Below are positions 23,095-30,552 of a DNA stretch of 32,192 nt, piece by piece. Positions within the stretch are counted from its first letter, which is position 1. Each line of letters starts with the position of its first letter. Location: assembly GCA_025934435.1 (NCBI GenBank), contig JAICYB010000038.1:1-32192 (forward strand), in the 5' to 3' direction. The notes under the pieces are model-generated. The model searched no databases and was not told where the DNA came from. It worked only from the letters and a program-made list of their open reading frames with translations. The position numbers were made by a program, and so were the translations under genes. The DNA comes from Actinomycetes bacterium (lineage in GTDB: Bacteria > Actinomycetota > JAICYB01).

Positions 23095-23878
23095 CCTGGA
23101 CCACCAGTTTCTGCGAGCCCGCCTTCAGCATGATCCGTCCGGCCGTGAGCAACGCAACGACCCAGAACAGCTGCACGCCGAGCGTCTGCAATGCGGCAAC
23201 ACCGTGCACTCGCTCGAGGAAGATGTTCATCGGCATCTCGAGCATGGCGACGAACGGTGTGAAGTCGATGATGTGCCGGAGCGTTTCGGGGAAGAATGCG
23301 ATCGGGATCGTGAACCCGGACAGCAACGTCCACACCGAAGCCGAAAGACCCATCACCCCGCGCACGTCGATGATCCAGAACGCGGACAGATTCACCATGA
23401 ACCGCAGTGCGAAGCTCACCGCGACAGCGAGATAGAAACTGACGCAGAACAGCAGCCACGTTTCCGGGTCGTGAGGCAGGCGGAGCGTGAAGAACACAGC
23501 TCCGACGACGAAGGGTGGGATGCCACGCAGGATCGCGTGATACGTCGCGCGACCGAGGTCCTGAGAGAGCCAGTACGTCTCGTAGTCGAACGGGCGGTAC
23601 AGATCCGTGGCGATCTGTCCCGAGTAGACCGTATCGGCGATCTCCGACCAGCCCCAGATGAAAAGCGGCATGAGCATGCCCTGTGACAAGAAGGTGTAGG
23701 TGAGGGTGTCGCTCACGGTGTAACCGTTGATGTGGCGGACGACGGCGAACAGCGCCAGATAGACGTAAGCCCGGATGAACCCGAACACGCTGTTCGTGAA
23801 CACCCCGGCGAACGTCGCTCCCCTATACGTCGCGTAGCGCCGGAACCCACGGCGCGCGACCTCCCACCAAAGCCGCAT
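23087..23878 (-). CDS. ABC-2 family transporter permease (COG4587 type)
   Basis: A 263-aa polytopic membrane protein, first gene of the ABC operon. It has a short positively charged N terminus (RRGFRRYATYRG) and about six membrane helices. The central loop YSGQIATDLYRPFDYETYWLSQDLG is a hallmark of this permease family and parallels the LTRPL loop of its partner. The ATG at 23878 has GGGGAGC upstream. TATACT on the minus strand (23906-23911) could be the -10 of the operon, giving a ~25-nt leader. Confidence 0.9.
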   Translation of the reverse strand: MRLWWEVARRGFRRYATYRGATFAGVFTNSVFGFIRAYVYLALFAVVRHINGYTVSDTLTYTFLSQGMLMPLFIWGWSEIADTVYSGQIATDLYRPFDYETYWLSQDLGRATYHAILRGIPPFVVGAVFFTLRLPHDPETWLLFCVSFYLAVAVSFALRFMVNLSAFWIIDVRGVMGLSASVWTLLSGFTIPIAFFPETLRHIIDFTPFVAMLEMPMNIFLERVHGVAALQTLGVQLFWVVALLTAGRIMLKAGSQKLVVQGG

Positions 23879-23905
23879 GAAGGCTCCCCGAAAGCCGAGC
23901 CGAGA

Positions 23906-23911
23906 AGTATA
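23906..23911 (-). promoter_or_regulatory. Candidate -10 (TATACT) of the ABC/kinase-methyltransferase/dap operon
   Basis: TATACT is close to the TATAAT consensus, and a Shine-Dalgarno-like GGGGAGC follows before the ATG at 23878. A perfect TTGACA at 23940-23945 lies 28 nt upstream, too far for a standard -35, so the promoter assignment is partial. Confidence 0.4.
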
Positions 23912-23964
23912 CGGACCGGCAGCGACACGCGGAGTGACTTGTCAACTGGTGTGGCTGCTGTGAC

Positions 23965-23982
23965 TATAGATAACACCGGTGT
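23965..23982. promoter_or_regulatory. TATAGA and the palindrome ACACCGGTGT: candidate promoter and operator
   Basis: In the 126-bp divergent gap, TATAGA (23965-23970) is followed at once by the perfect 10-bp palindrome ACACCGGTGT (23973-23982). A repressor bound there would cover the start site of the plus-strand gene. GTCA/TGAC arms at 23941 and 23961 form a second, looser inverted repeat. No known regulator is assigned. Confidence 0.35.
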
Positions 23983-24004
23983 AATTCGAAGAGAGGACGT
24001 GGGC

Positions 24005-24610
24005 GTGGCGATCTCCGAGCGGAGCGATATCTGGGCACATGTGCAGCGGCGCGCGTGGGAAGACGCCGCTGCGGATGGCAGCCACGTCCGGCGACTGCCC
24101 TATCCGGCCCTCGGGCGGACGATCCGGCTCACGGTCGACGAGCCGTGCTGGCGGAACGACCGGTTCCGCGAGCGCGGGGAGGCCGCACTCGCCCGCCTCG
24201 AGAAGGCGCTTGCCGCCGGCAAGGGCTCGAAGGCCGAGGCGGCGAGGCTCGCCTTCCTGTACAACGTCCACCTCGACCGCGTCGCGACGGCCCGGAGCAC
24301 GGCGCGTAGCAACGGCCTCCGGCTCGATCCGATGGGACGCGGCCCCGTACCCGAGCTCCCGGTCCTCCACTACCGCGACCGGCTGCCGTGGACGCTCATC
24401 CCGATCGCCGGCTACGACCACGACGAGCTGCCCGACCGCGCGTCGTCCGTGATCGACGCCTGGAACGCCATCGGCAACCTCTTCGACCGTTACATCGTCG
24501 CGGACGAACCCCCGGGCGTCGCGCCGTTCCCGACGCACTGCCTGATCGGAGCGATCTCCGGCGACGGACGCACCGCCGACTGGTTCGTCCTCGACCGCTG
24601 GGCTAGCTAG
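24005..24610 (+). CDS. Unrecognised 201-aa protein
   Basis: I do not recognise this family. It is a soluble, Arg- and Ala-rich protein with no signal peptide or membrane segment. A basic helical middle (about 50-105, with LEKALAAGKGSKAEAARLAFLYNVHLDRVATARSTA-like composition) precedes a more ordered half with LPVLHYRDRLPW, a Tyr/Asp/His-rich turn (AGYDHDELPD) and VIDAWNAIGNLFDRYIVADEPPG. The tail ends THCLIGAISGDGRTADWFVLDRW. I chose the GTG at 24005 because GAGAGG lies 8 nt upstream; GTG at 23999 is also in frame. It is transcribed away from the ABC operon and ends in the palindrome shared with miaA. Confidence 0.7.
   Translation: MAISERSDIWAHVQRRAWEDAAADGSHVRRLPYPALGRTIRLTVDEPCWRNDRFRERGEAALARLEKALAAGKGSKAEAARLAFLYNVHLDRVATARSTARSNGLRLDPMGRGPVPELPVLHYRDRLPWTLIPIAGYDHDELPDRASSVIDAWNAIGNLFDRYIVADEPPGVAPFPTHCLIGAISGDGRTADWFVLDRWAS
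24603..24610. other. Palindrome CTAGCTAG containing both convergent stop codons
   Basis: CTAGCTAG is its own reverse complement. The plus-strand gene ends AGC TAG and miaA on the minus strand also ends AGC TAG within the same 8 bp, so each final Ser codon and stop is the mirror of the other. The two genes overlap by exactly these 8 bp. Confidence 0.9.
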
Positions 24611-25499
24611 AAAACTTCGCCGCGATCGCATCACGCGCGCCGTCCCACCCGAGCTCGGACGCGTTGAACCATTCCACACGGTCGTCGGCGCCGAACCACG
24701 ACAGCTGCCGGCGGATGAAGTTCTTCGTGTTCTTCACGAGCCGGGCCTGCGCGGGCTCGAGCGGTTCGTCCCCCGCGATCACCGGGAGCATCTCTTTCAC
24801 GCCGAGGGCCTGCTCCGCCGTGCGTGAGAGCCGGACGATCCGCCGCACCTCGTCCACGAGACCGGCGTCGAGCTCGCGTTGCACCCGCTGCTCCGCCCGG
24901 ACGAGCAGCTCCTTCCGCTCCCAGGTCAGTCCGGCGACGGCGAGGTCGTAGGGGCCGCCACCTCGCTCCCAGGACGTACGGAGCTCGCCGGCGGGTCGTC
25001 CCGTGAGTTCGAGCACTTCGACCGCACGGACGACCCTGCGCTTGTTCCGCGGATCGATCTCCGCCGCGCGTTCCGGATCGCCCGACTCGAGTCGCGCGAA
25101 CAACACGCCGGCGTCGAGCGCTTCGAGCTCGGCGCGCAGCTCGGCGTCGGTCGGCGCGAACTCGAGCTCGTCGACGACGGCCCGGAAATACAGGCCGCTC
25201 CCGCCGACGAGAAGCGGGACGCCGCCCCGCGCACCGATCTCGTCGATCGTCGCGCGAGCGATCTGTTTGTACTCGACGGCGGTGAAGGTCTCCGATGGAT
25301 CGACGAGATCGAACAGATGATGCGGGACGCCGCGGCGCTCATCGGCGCTCGGTTTGTCGGCGACGATGTCGAGTCCGCGATACACACCCATCGAATCGCA
25401 CGAAACGATCTCGACGTTGTCGCCGAGCGCGAGCGCGACCTCGACACCCATGCGCGTCTTGCCGGCCGCGGTCGGGCCGACGAGACAGAGCAGTTTCAT
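24603..25499 (-). CDS. miaA: tRNA dimethylallyltransferase
   Basis: A 298-aa enzyme that prenylates the N6 of A37 in tRNAs reading UNN codons. GPTAAGKT (8-15) is the P-loop, CDSMGVYRGLDI (34-45) is the substrate loop where most MiaA have DSMQVYRG (Gln is Gly here), then VGGSGLYFRAV and DPRNKRRVVRAVEVLELTGRP. The C-terminal KNTKNFIRRQLSWF segment is the usual tRNA-binding helix. The start is ATG at 25499, overlapping the LigB-like gene's stop as ATGA; an open frame to 26627 is not coding. MiaB, which acts next, is 1.6 kb upstream. Confidence 0.96.
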   Translation of the reverse strand: MKLLCLVGPTAAGKTRMGVEVALALGDNVEIVSCDSMGVYRGLDIVADKPSADERRGVPHHLFDLVDPSETFTAVEYKQIARATIDEIGARGGVPLLVGGSGLYFRAVVDELEFAPTDAELRAELEALDAGVLFARLESGDPERAAEIDPRNKRRVVRAVEVLELTGRPAGELRTSWERGGGPYDLAVAGLTWERKELLVRAEQRVQRELDAGLVDEVRRIVRLSRTAEQALGVKEMLPVIAGDEPLEPAQARLVKNTKNFIRRQLSWFGADDRVEWFNASELGWDGARDAIAAKFSS

Positions 25500-26395
25500 C
25501 TGTCCCGGCGGAACAGGCTCCGTCGTTCGCGCACGCGGAGCGGCGCAGGTTCGTCCGCCTCGGCCGCTGCAACGCTCGCGAGCGGAACCTGAGGCGAGAT
25601 GTCCTCCTCGACGTCGGCGACGAGATATCCGATGCCGAACGGCGTTTCGTACGAAAGGATCCGTCCTTTCACGTTGCGGCCGTCGAAGGCGCCGCCGAGC
25701 ACGAGCAACGGTGCGAACCCGCATTCGGACGCTTCCCGGCAAAGGTCCTGCGGGATGTCGAGCAGCTCGCGCAAGCGTCCGTTCGTGAACGCGTCCCGGA
25801 CGAGACCGTCGAACTCGGCCCCCGACGCGGAGTACCCGTGGGGCGCGTCGTTCGTGATGCGATGCGAAAGGTTGGACGAAGCGATGAGTACCGTGTTGCC
25901 CTTCACTTGCTCGGCGGCCTTCGCGATCGCCGTGCCGAAGAGCCAGTGTTCGTCCCAGCCGAGCATCGAGATCGCGACGGGCACGACATTCGTCTCGTCC
26001 GTCTTGATCATGAAGATGCACGGGACGGTCACACCGCGATCGAGCTCCCAATCTTTGCGCAGGCGTCCGATCGGCAGCTCCATGCGCTGCGCGACATCGA
26101 CGATCGCTTCCGCGAGCTCGACGGAGACCTTCACTTCCAGGGTGATCTCGGGCGCCTGGAAGCGCCCCATCGATCCCTTGAGCTTCTTGCCCTCCCATAC
26201 GCCGAACGCCTCGGGCAGGAACGGGCTGTGCGGGGAAACGACGACGACGTTGGCCGCCTGCTTCTCCTCGCAGATGATGATCCCGAGCTCGGTCATCGCC
26301 TCCCGGGTGCGCGCGCAGAAGGCCGCCTTCTCGCCTCCGACCTCGGGGACGAGGTTCGGGGAATGTGGCACCACGCAGCCGTACGACAACCCCAC
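25496..26395 (-). CDS. LigB/MEMO-like extradiol-dioxygenase-fold protein
   Basis: A 299-aa protein of the class III extradiol dioxygenase/MEMO superfamily. Likely metal-pocket residues are His11 (VVPHSPN), His56 (VVVSPHSPF) and His178 (SSNLSHR). In Mycobacterium tuberculosis a gene in the same position beside miaA (Rv2728c) is, as I recall, also of uncertain function, so this link is conserved in Actinomycetota. Catalysis of aromatic ring cleavage is not implied by context. The start is GTG at 26395 with GGAGGG 5 nt upstream. The tail after ~265 is a Pro/Ala/Arg-rich extension. The stop overlaps the miaA start. Confidence 0.8.
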   Translation of the reverse strand: MGLSYGCVVPHSPNLVPEVGGEKAAFCARTREAMTELGIIICEEKQAANVVVVSPHSPFLPEAFGVWEGKKLKGSMGRFQAPEITLEVKVSVELAEAIVDVAQRMELPIGRLRKDWELDRGVTVPCIFMIKTDETNVVPVAISMLGWDEHWLFGTAIAKAAEQVKGNTVLIASSNLSHRITNDAPHGYSASGAEFDGLVRDAFTNGRLRELLDIPQDLCREASECGFAPLLVLGGAFDGRNVKGRILSYETPFGIGYLVADVEEDISPQVPLASVAAAEADEPAPLRVRERRSLFRRDR

Positions 26396-26406
26396 GGGTG
26401 CCCTCC

Positions 26407-26964
26407 ATGGACGAAGACGATTTCCTACAGAATAAGCGTGTGACCAGCGTGGTCGGAGGCGATATCGACGGCGTCCTCATCGCGCACCTGCGCGAGTCCC
26501 CCGACGAGCGGGGGCGGTTCATCGAGACGTGGCGCGCCGAGTGGTTCGAAGGCAAGCCGCCGATGGTCCAGAACAGCCGCTCGGACTCGAAGGCCGGCGT
26601 CATCCGTGCGCTCCACTTCCACCGCAAACAGGCCGACTACTGGTACTGCGCGCGCGGCCGCCTCTTCGTTGCCCTCTACGACCTCCGGCAGACGTCGACG
26701 ACCAGCCGGCAGCGCTGGCACCTCGAGATCGGCGAGGGGGCCGAGCTCGGCGTGTACATCCCACCGGGTGTCGCCCACGGGTTCCAGGCGCTCACCGACG
26801 CGACGCTCACCTACCTCGTCGACCAGCCCTACGACGCCTCCGACGAGTTCGGCGTCGCTTGGGACGATCCCGACATCGGGATGCCCTGGCCCCTCGCCGA
26901 TCCGATCCTTTCGGACCGCGACCGGAGCAACCCGAAGGTCTCAGACCTCACGGATCTGCCGTGA
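26407..26964 (+). CDS. dTDP-4-dehydrorhamnose 3,5-epimerase-like protein (RmlC family)
   Basis: A 185-aa cupin-type sugar epimerase-like protein. DERGRFIETWRAEWF, VQNSRSDSKAGVIRALHFH (catalytic His in the RGLHYQ-like box), YIPPGVAHGFQAL and FGVAWDDPDIGMPWP all match RmlC. Such enzymes epimerise C3 and/or C5 of dTDP-4-keto-6-deoxyglucose for deoxysugar or rhamnose synthesis. The other Rml genes are not here. Two starts are possible: ATG at 26407 (11 bp from the divergent LigB-like start) or GTG at 26440, which has CAGAAT 6 nt upstream and leaves room for promoters. The 3' end overlaps the small minus-strand gene by 17 bp. Confidence 0.85.
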   Translation: MDEDDFLQNKRVTSVVGGDIDGVLIAHLRESPDERGRFIETWRAEWFEGKPPMVQNSRSDSKAGVIRALHFHRKQADYWYCARGRLFVALYDLRQTSTTSRQRWHLEIGEGAELGVYIPPGVAHGFQALTDATLTYLVDQPYDASDEFGVAWDDPDIGMPWPLADPILSDRDRSNPKVSDLTDLP

Positions 26965-27142
26965 GCTTCATGGTGTAGAGCTCGTCGTCGCCGTCCATCA
27001 GCCGCGCGGCGAGGTGGCCCTGGCCGAGCAGACGCGAGAACTCGGCTCCCATGAACGACTCGGCCGCGTCCTGCGTCCTGAACTCTTCGGACGAACCACT
27101 GATCGTCTTCGGATCGCTCAGATAGATCCAGCGATACGTCAC
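26948..27142 (-). CDS. Small conserved-looking protein, 64 aa
   Basis: A 64-aa soluble protein. FRTQDAAESFMGAEFSRLL followed by a short link and DGDDELYTMKL resembles small actinobacterial proteins that pair an A-E-x-W/F-L/M-G helix with a V-L-DG--LY-M-L strand; this is from memory, not a search. The GTG at 27142 overlaps the miaB stop as GTGA, which argues strongly that it is a real, co-translated gene. The function is unknown. Its 3' end overlaps the convergent RmlC-like gene. Confidence 0.75.
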   Translation of the reverse strand: MTYRWIYLSDPKTISGSSEEFRTQDAAESFMGAEFSRLLGQGHLAARLMDGDDELYTMKLTADP

Positions 27143-28437
27143 GCGATCAGGTAATGAGCGGTCGCGTCGGCGATCGTCGCGTCGACGAGGGCACCCGGTG
27201 CGGAATCCACCGCGACGTGCACGAGCTTGTTCGTCCGTGTTCGTCCCGTTGCTTTCGAACGATCACGTTTCGACGCCGGACGTTCGATCGTGACCTCGAC
27301 GCTCTCCCCGATGAGTTGTCGGTTCCGCTCGAACGAGATCTGCGTCTGGGTTTCGAGGAGTCGATCGAAACGCTCCTGCACGACATGCTTCGGCAGTTGG
27401 CCGTCCATGGTCGCGGCATCGGTTCCCGGACGCTTCGAGTACTGGAACATGTACGCCGAGTCGTAGCGCACGTCTTCAACGAGCGACATCGTGTCCTCGA
27501 ACTCGTGGTCCGTCTCGCCGGGAAAACCGACGATGATGTCCGTCGTGAGGGCGAGATCCGGTATCAGGTCGCGCGCCATGGCGACCTTGTCCAGGTACGC
27601 GGAGCGCGAATAGGCCCGTTTCATCCTTCGGAGGACCTCGTCGGACCCCGATTGCACGGGGAAGTGCAGGTGCTCGCAGACCGCTTCGCACTCCGCCATC
27701 GCAAGCGCGGTGTCCTTCTTGAAATCCTTCGGGTGCGGTGACGTGTAGCGGATCCGGCGGACACCGTCGACGTCGTTCACGGCGCGCAGGAGCTCCGAGA
27801 AGATCGGACGCCCGGTCAGGTCTCGTCCGTAGCTGTTCACGTTCTGTCCGAGCAGTGAGATCTCCGTGACGCCGTCGTCGACGAGACGCTGCACTTCCCC
27901 GACGATCTCACCGAGCGGACGGGACACCTCCGGGCCGCGAACCGCCGGGACGATGCAGAACGTGCACCCGTTGTTGCATCCGTACTGGATCGCCACCCAG
28001 GCGTGGAAGGGCGATCCGCGTCGCGCCGGGAGCGCCGACGGGTGCACCTCGAACTGTTCGGCGAACTCGACGAGCGGCACACCGGCGTCGTCCACTGCTT
28101 GGACGAGACGCGGCAACGCGTCGATGTTCCTCGTCCCGAACACGACATCGACCCACGGCGCGCGCGCGATGACACCCTCGCGGTCCTTCTCGGCCTGGCA
28201 GCCGCCGACCGCGATCTTGAGACCCGTGCGTTCCTTGATCGGCTTCAGCGCGCCGAGGTGTCCGTAGAGCTTGTTGTCCGCGTTCTCGCGTATCGCGCAC
28301 GTGTTGAGGATGGCGACGTCGGCTTCGTCCGGCGCGGCGACGCGCACGTAGCCGGCGACCTCCATCAACCCCGCCAGGCGCTCGGAGTCGTGCTCGTTCA
28401 TCTGACAACCGTGCGTTTCCAAGAAGAACGTCTTCAC
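27139..28437 (-). CDS. miaB: tRNA-2-methylthio-N6-dimethylallyladenosine synthase
   Basis: A 432-aa radical SAM methylthiotransferase that adds a methylthio group to i6A37 made by MiaA. The N-terminal MTTase domain has Cys11 (THGCQMN), Cys47 (NTCAIRE) and Cys80 (GGCQAEK) for one 4Fe-4S cluster. The radical SAM cluster is Cys154, Cys158 and Cys161 (CNNGCTFC). A C-terminal TRAM domain follows (from ~370, with QLIGESVEVTIE and GRTRTNKLVHV). I chose the GTG at 28437, because it makes a GTGA overlap with the EVE gene stop and puts ETHGCQMN at the normal distance from the N terminus. Confidence 0.97.
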   Translation of the reverse strand: MKTFFLETHGCQMNEHDSERLAGLMEVAGYVRVAAPDEADVAILNTCAIRENADNKLYGHLGALKPIKERTGLKIAVGGCQAEKDREGVIARAPWVDVVFGTRNIDALPRLVQAVDDAGVPLVEFAEQFEVHPSALPARRGSPFHAWVAIQYGCNNGCTFCIVPAVRGPEVSRPLGEIVGEVQRLVDDGVTEISLLGQNVNSYGRDLTGRPIFSELLRAVNDVDGVRRIRYTSPHPKDFKKDTALAMAECEAVCEHLHFPVQSGSDEVLRRMKRAYSRSAYLDKVAMARDLIPDLALTTDIIVGFPGETDHEFEDTMSLVEDVRYDSAYMFQYSKRPGTDAATMDGQLPKHVVQERFDRLLETQTQISFERNRQLIGESVEVTIERPASKRDRSKATGRTRTNKLVHVAVDSAPGALVDATIADATAHYLIA

Positions 28438-28892
28438 GAGTACGCGAGCTCCGTGATGATCTCCCACTCCTTGTCGGAGACCGACGAAACAGACAACCGA
28501 CTCCACGACTTCGTCGCGATGGCCATATCCTGCAGGCCCGGTGTCTGCTTGATCTCACGCAACGTGACGACTCGCGGGAACGTCTTCACGTACTCGACCT
28601 CGGGACAGAACCACCGCGGCGTCTCGGGCGTCGCTTTCGCGTCGAAGTACTTCGAGTTCGGATCGAACTGTGTCGGATCGGGAAACGCTTCGCGTGCGAC
28701 CCGAAGCACACCGACGACGCCGGGAACCTCGCAGCTCGAGTGATAGAAGAAACCTTCTTCACCGAGTTTCATCGCCATCAAGTTGTTGCGCGCCGTGTAG
28801 TTACGCACGCCGTCCCACGGTTCGGACACCTTCGCTTTGAGGTGTTCGATCCCGAACGTCTCCGGTTCCGACTTGAGCAGCCAGCGCGCCAT
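28434..28892 (-). CDS. EVE domain-containing protein
   Basis: A 152-aa single EVE domain, a PUA-like fold that binds modified bases in nucleic acids. RWLLKSEPETFGIEHL (3-18), WDGVRNYTARNNL (26-38) and GFFYHSSCEVPGVVGVLRV are the standard family signatures, and the length matches stand-alone EVE proteins. It is translationally coupled to miaB (GTGA), so recognition of a modified tRNA or RNA base is an attractive inference. It starts at ATG 28892 with TACCAT 6 nt upstream and no Shine-Dalgarno, right after the rny terminator. Confidence 0.92.
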   Translation of the reverse strand: MARWLLKSEPETFGIEHLKAKVSEPWDGVRNYTARNNLMAMKLGEEGFFYHSSCEVPGVVGVLRVAREAFPDPTQFDPNSKYFDAKATPETPRWFCPEVEYVKTFPRVVTLREIKQTPGLQDMAIATKSWSRLSVSSVSDKEWEIITELAYS

Positions 28893-28898
28893 GAACAG

Positions 28899-28904
28899 AT
28901 GGTA
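28899..28904 (-). promoter_or_regulatory. -10-like hexamer TACCAT for EVE-miaB, overlapping the rny terminator tract
   Basis: TACCAT (minus strand) ends 6 nt before the EVE ATG. Its first T is the last T of the TTTT tract of the rny terminator, so termination of one transcript and initiation of the next would occur within a few bases. Confidence 0.45.
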
Positions 28905-28937
28905 AAAGGCGAGGGACCCGCCGAAGCGGGTCCCTCG
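28904..28937 (-). terminator. Rho-independent terminator of rny
   Basis: A perfect 12-bp stem (28910-28921 with 28926-28937; CGAGGGACCCGC arm) closes a 4-nt loop. On the minus strand it is followed by CCTTTT. It lies 53 bp past the rny stop. This is the best terminator in the window. Confidence 0.85.
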
Positions 28938-28944
28938 AGGCCAT

Positions 28945-28990
28945 CTGACCGAGGTCAGGGTAACGCGGAAATCGGGCCCCCGCGGGGCCC
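28945..28990. repeat. Two further hairpins between rny and its terminator
   Basis: CTGACC-GA-GGTCAG (28945-28958) and GGGCCCC-CGC-GGGGCCC (28974-28990) stand in tandem with the main terminator, the latter touching the rny stop codon. They may protect the mRNA end or assist termination. Confidence 0.5.
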
Positions 28991-30552
28991 TATCTGGCGT
29001 ACTCCACGGACCGCAGCTCCCGGAGGACGACGACCTTGATCTGGCCCGGGTACTGGAGCTCCTCCTCCACCCGCTTGGCGATCTCGCGGGCGATGACCTG
29101 GGCCGCCACGTCGTCCACCTCGGCCGGTTCGACCATCACGCGGACCTCACGGCCCGCCTGCATGGCGTAGACCTTCTCGACTCCCTTGAAGGACTTGGCG
29201 ATCTCCTCGAGGCGCTCCAGGCGCTTCACGTAGGCCTCGAAGCTCTCGCGCCGGGCTCCCGGGCGCGAGCCCGAGATCGCATCCGAAGCCTGAGCGATGA
29301 CGGCTTCGAGCGTGCGCATCTCGACCTCGCCGTGGTGCGCCTCGATGGCGTGCACCACCGCCGGCGACTCGCCGAGTCGCCGGGCCAGCTCGGCCCCCAC
29401 GTGGGCATGCGTGCCCTCGACCTCCTGGGCGACGGCCTTGCCGATGTCGTGGAAGAGCGTGCAGCGCTTGGCGAGCTGGACGTCCGATCCGAGCTCGGCC
29501 GCCATCATCGCCGCGATCTGCGACGCCTCGACGGAGTGCCGCAAGACGTTCTGCCCGTAGCTGTAGCGGTACTTGAGCCGGCCGAGGGCCCGGACGAGCT
29601 CAGGGTTCACATCGGTGATCCCGAGCTCGTGGATGGCTTCTTCGCCGGCGTTCTTGATCGACCGCTCGATCTCCGACCTCGCCTTCTCGTACTGCTCTTC
29701 GATGCGGGCCGGGTGGATGCGGCCGTCGGAGATGAGCGAATCGAGCGTCATGCGCGCCACCTCGCGGCGGACGGGATCGAAGCACGACAGCACGACCACT
29801 TCCGGTGATTCGTCCACGATGAGGTTCGCGCCCGTCACCTGCTCGAAGTGACGGATGTTGCGACCCTCGCGCCCGATGATGCGTCCCTTCATGTCCTCGC
29901 TCGGGAGCTGCACCACCGACGTGGACGACTCCTGCGCCTGCTCGGCGCCGAGCCGCTGGATCGCCGTGACGACGATCTTGCGGGCACGGCGCTCCGCCTC
30001 TTCGCGCGCCTTGGCCTCGAAGTCACGGACGAGGGCCAGCGCGTCCCGCTTGGCCTCCTCCTCGACGACGCTGATCAGCTCGGCCTTCGCGTCGGCCTGG
30101 GACATGCCGGCGACACGTTCGAGCGCTTCCCGGGCCCGTTCGATCTGCTCGGCGACCTCTTCGCGGGCCTTCGCCAGCTGCGCGGCCGTCTCCTCGCGGA
30201 GCTGGTCGACATGCTTCTCGCGCTCGAGGATCTTCTGCTCCCGCGCCTCGAGCTTCCGTTCACGGTTATCGAGAGCGTCCGAGCGCTGCTCGAGGTTCGA
30301 TTCCCGGGCGGCGACGGCCTTCTCGAGCCGCTCCATCTCCGAACGCAGATTGTTCGACTGCCGCTCGGCGTCCTGCCGGATCTCTTCGGTCTTTCGCCGC
30401 GCTTGCTCCTCCGCGGCGGTGACGATCTCGCGAGCGCGCGCCTCGGCCGTGCCGGTTTCGACGACGCGCTTCCTGCGGTCGGACGTGATGTATGCGAACG
30501 ATGCTCCGCCCGCGACCACCAGCCCGATGATGAGGCCGATGACGATGCCCAT
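28990..30552 (-). CDS. rny: Ribonuclease Y
   Basis: A 520-aa membrane-anchored endoribonuclease that starts mRNA decay. An N-terminal helix (about 2-22) anchors it. A long charged coiled coil (about 30-200, rich in Arg, Glu and Ala) follows. The KH domain has GRIIGREGRNIRHFE (223-237), and the HD domain has His339 and His368-Asp369 (FHDIGKA). Length and order match the Bacillus enzyme. The ATG at 30552 has AGGAAGGAGC 8 nt upstream. Downstream lies a strong terminator, so it appears monocistronic. RNase Y is not found in Streptomyces or Mycobacterium, which supports a deeper actinobacterial origin. Confidence 0.97.
   Translation of the reverse strand: MGIVIGLIIGLVVAGGASFAYITSDRRKRVVETGTAEARAREIVTAAEEQARRKTEEIRQDAERQSNNLRSEMERLEKAVAARESNLEQRSDALDNRERKLEAREQKILEREKHVDQLREETAAQLAKAREEVAEQIERAREALERVAGMSQADAKAELISVVEEEAKRDALALVRDFEAKAREEAERRARKIVVTAIQRLGAEQAQESSTSVVQLPSEDMKGRIIGREGRNIRHFEQVTGANLIVDESPEVVVLSCFDPVRREVARMTLDSLISDGRIHPARIEEQYEKARSEIERSIKNAGEEAIHELGITDVNPELVRALGRLKYRYSYGQNVLRHSVEASQIAAMMAAELGSDVQLAKRCTLFHDIGKAVAQEVEGTHAHVGAELARRLGESPAVVHAIEAHHGEVEMRTLEAVIAQASDAISGSRPGARRESFEAYVKRLERLEEIAKSFKGVEKVYAMQAGREVRVMVEPAEVDDVAAQVIAREIAKRVEEELQYPGQIKVVVLRELRSVEYAR

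Noticed and set aside
25500..26627. N-terminal extension of miaA (open frame to 26627)
   Set aside because: The extension is out of frame with the LigB-like gene and lacks any motif. The MiaA P-loop begins 8 residues after the ATG at 25499, as in the family.
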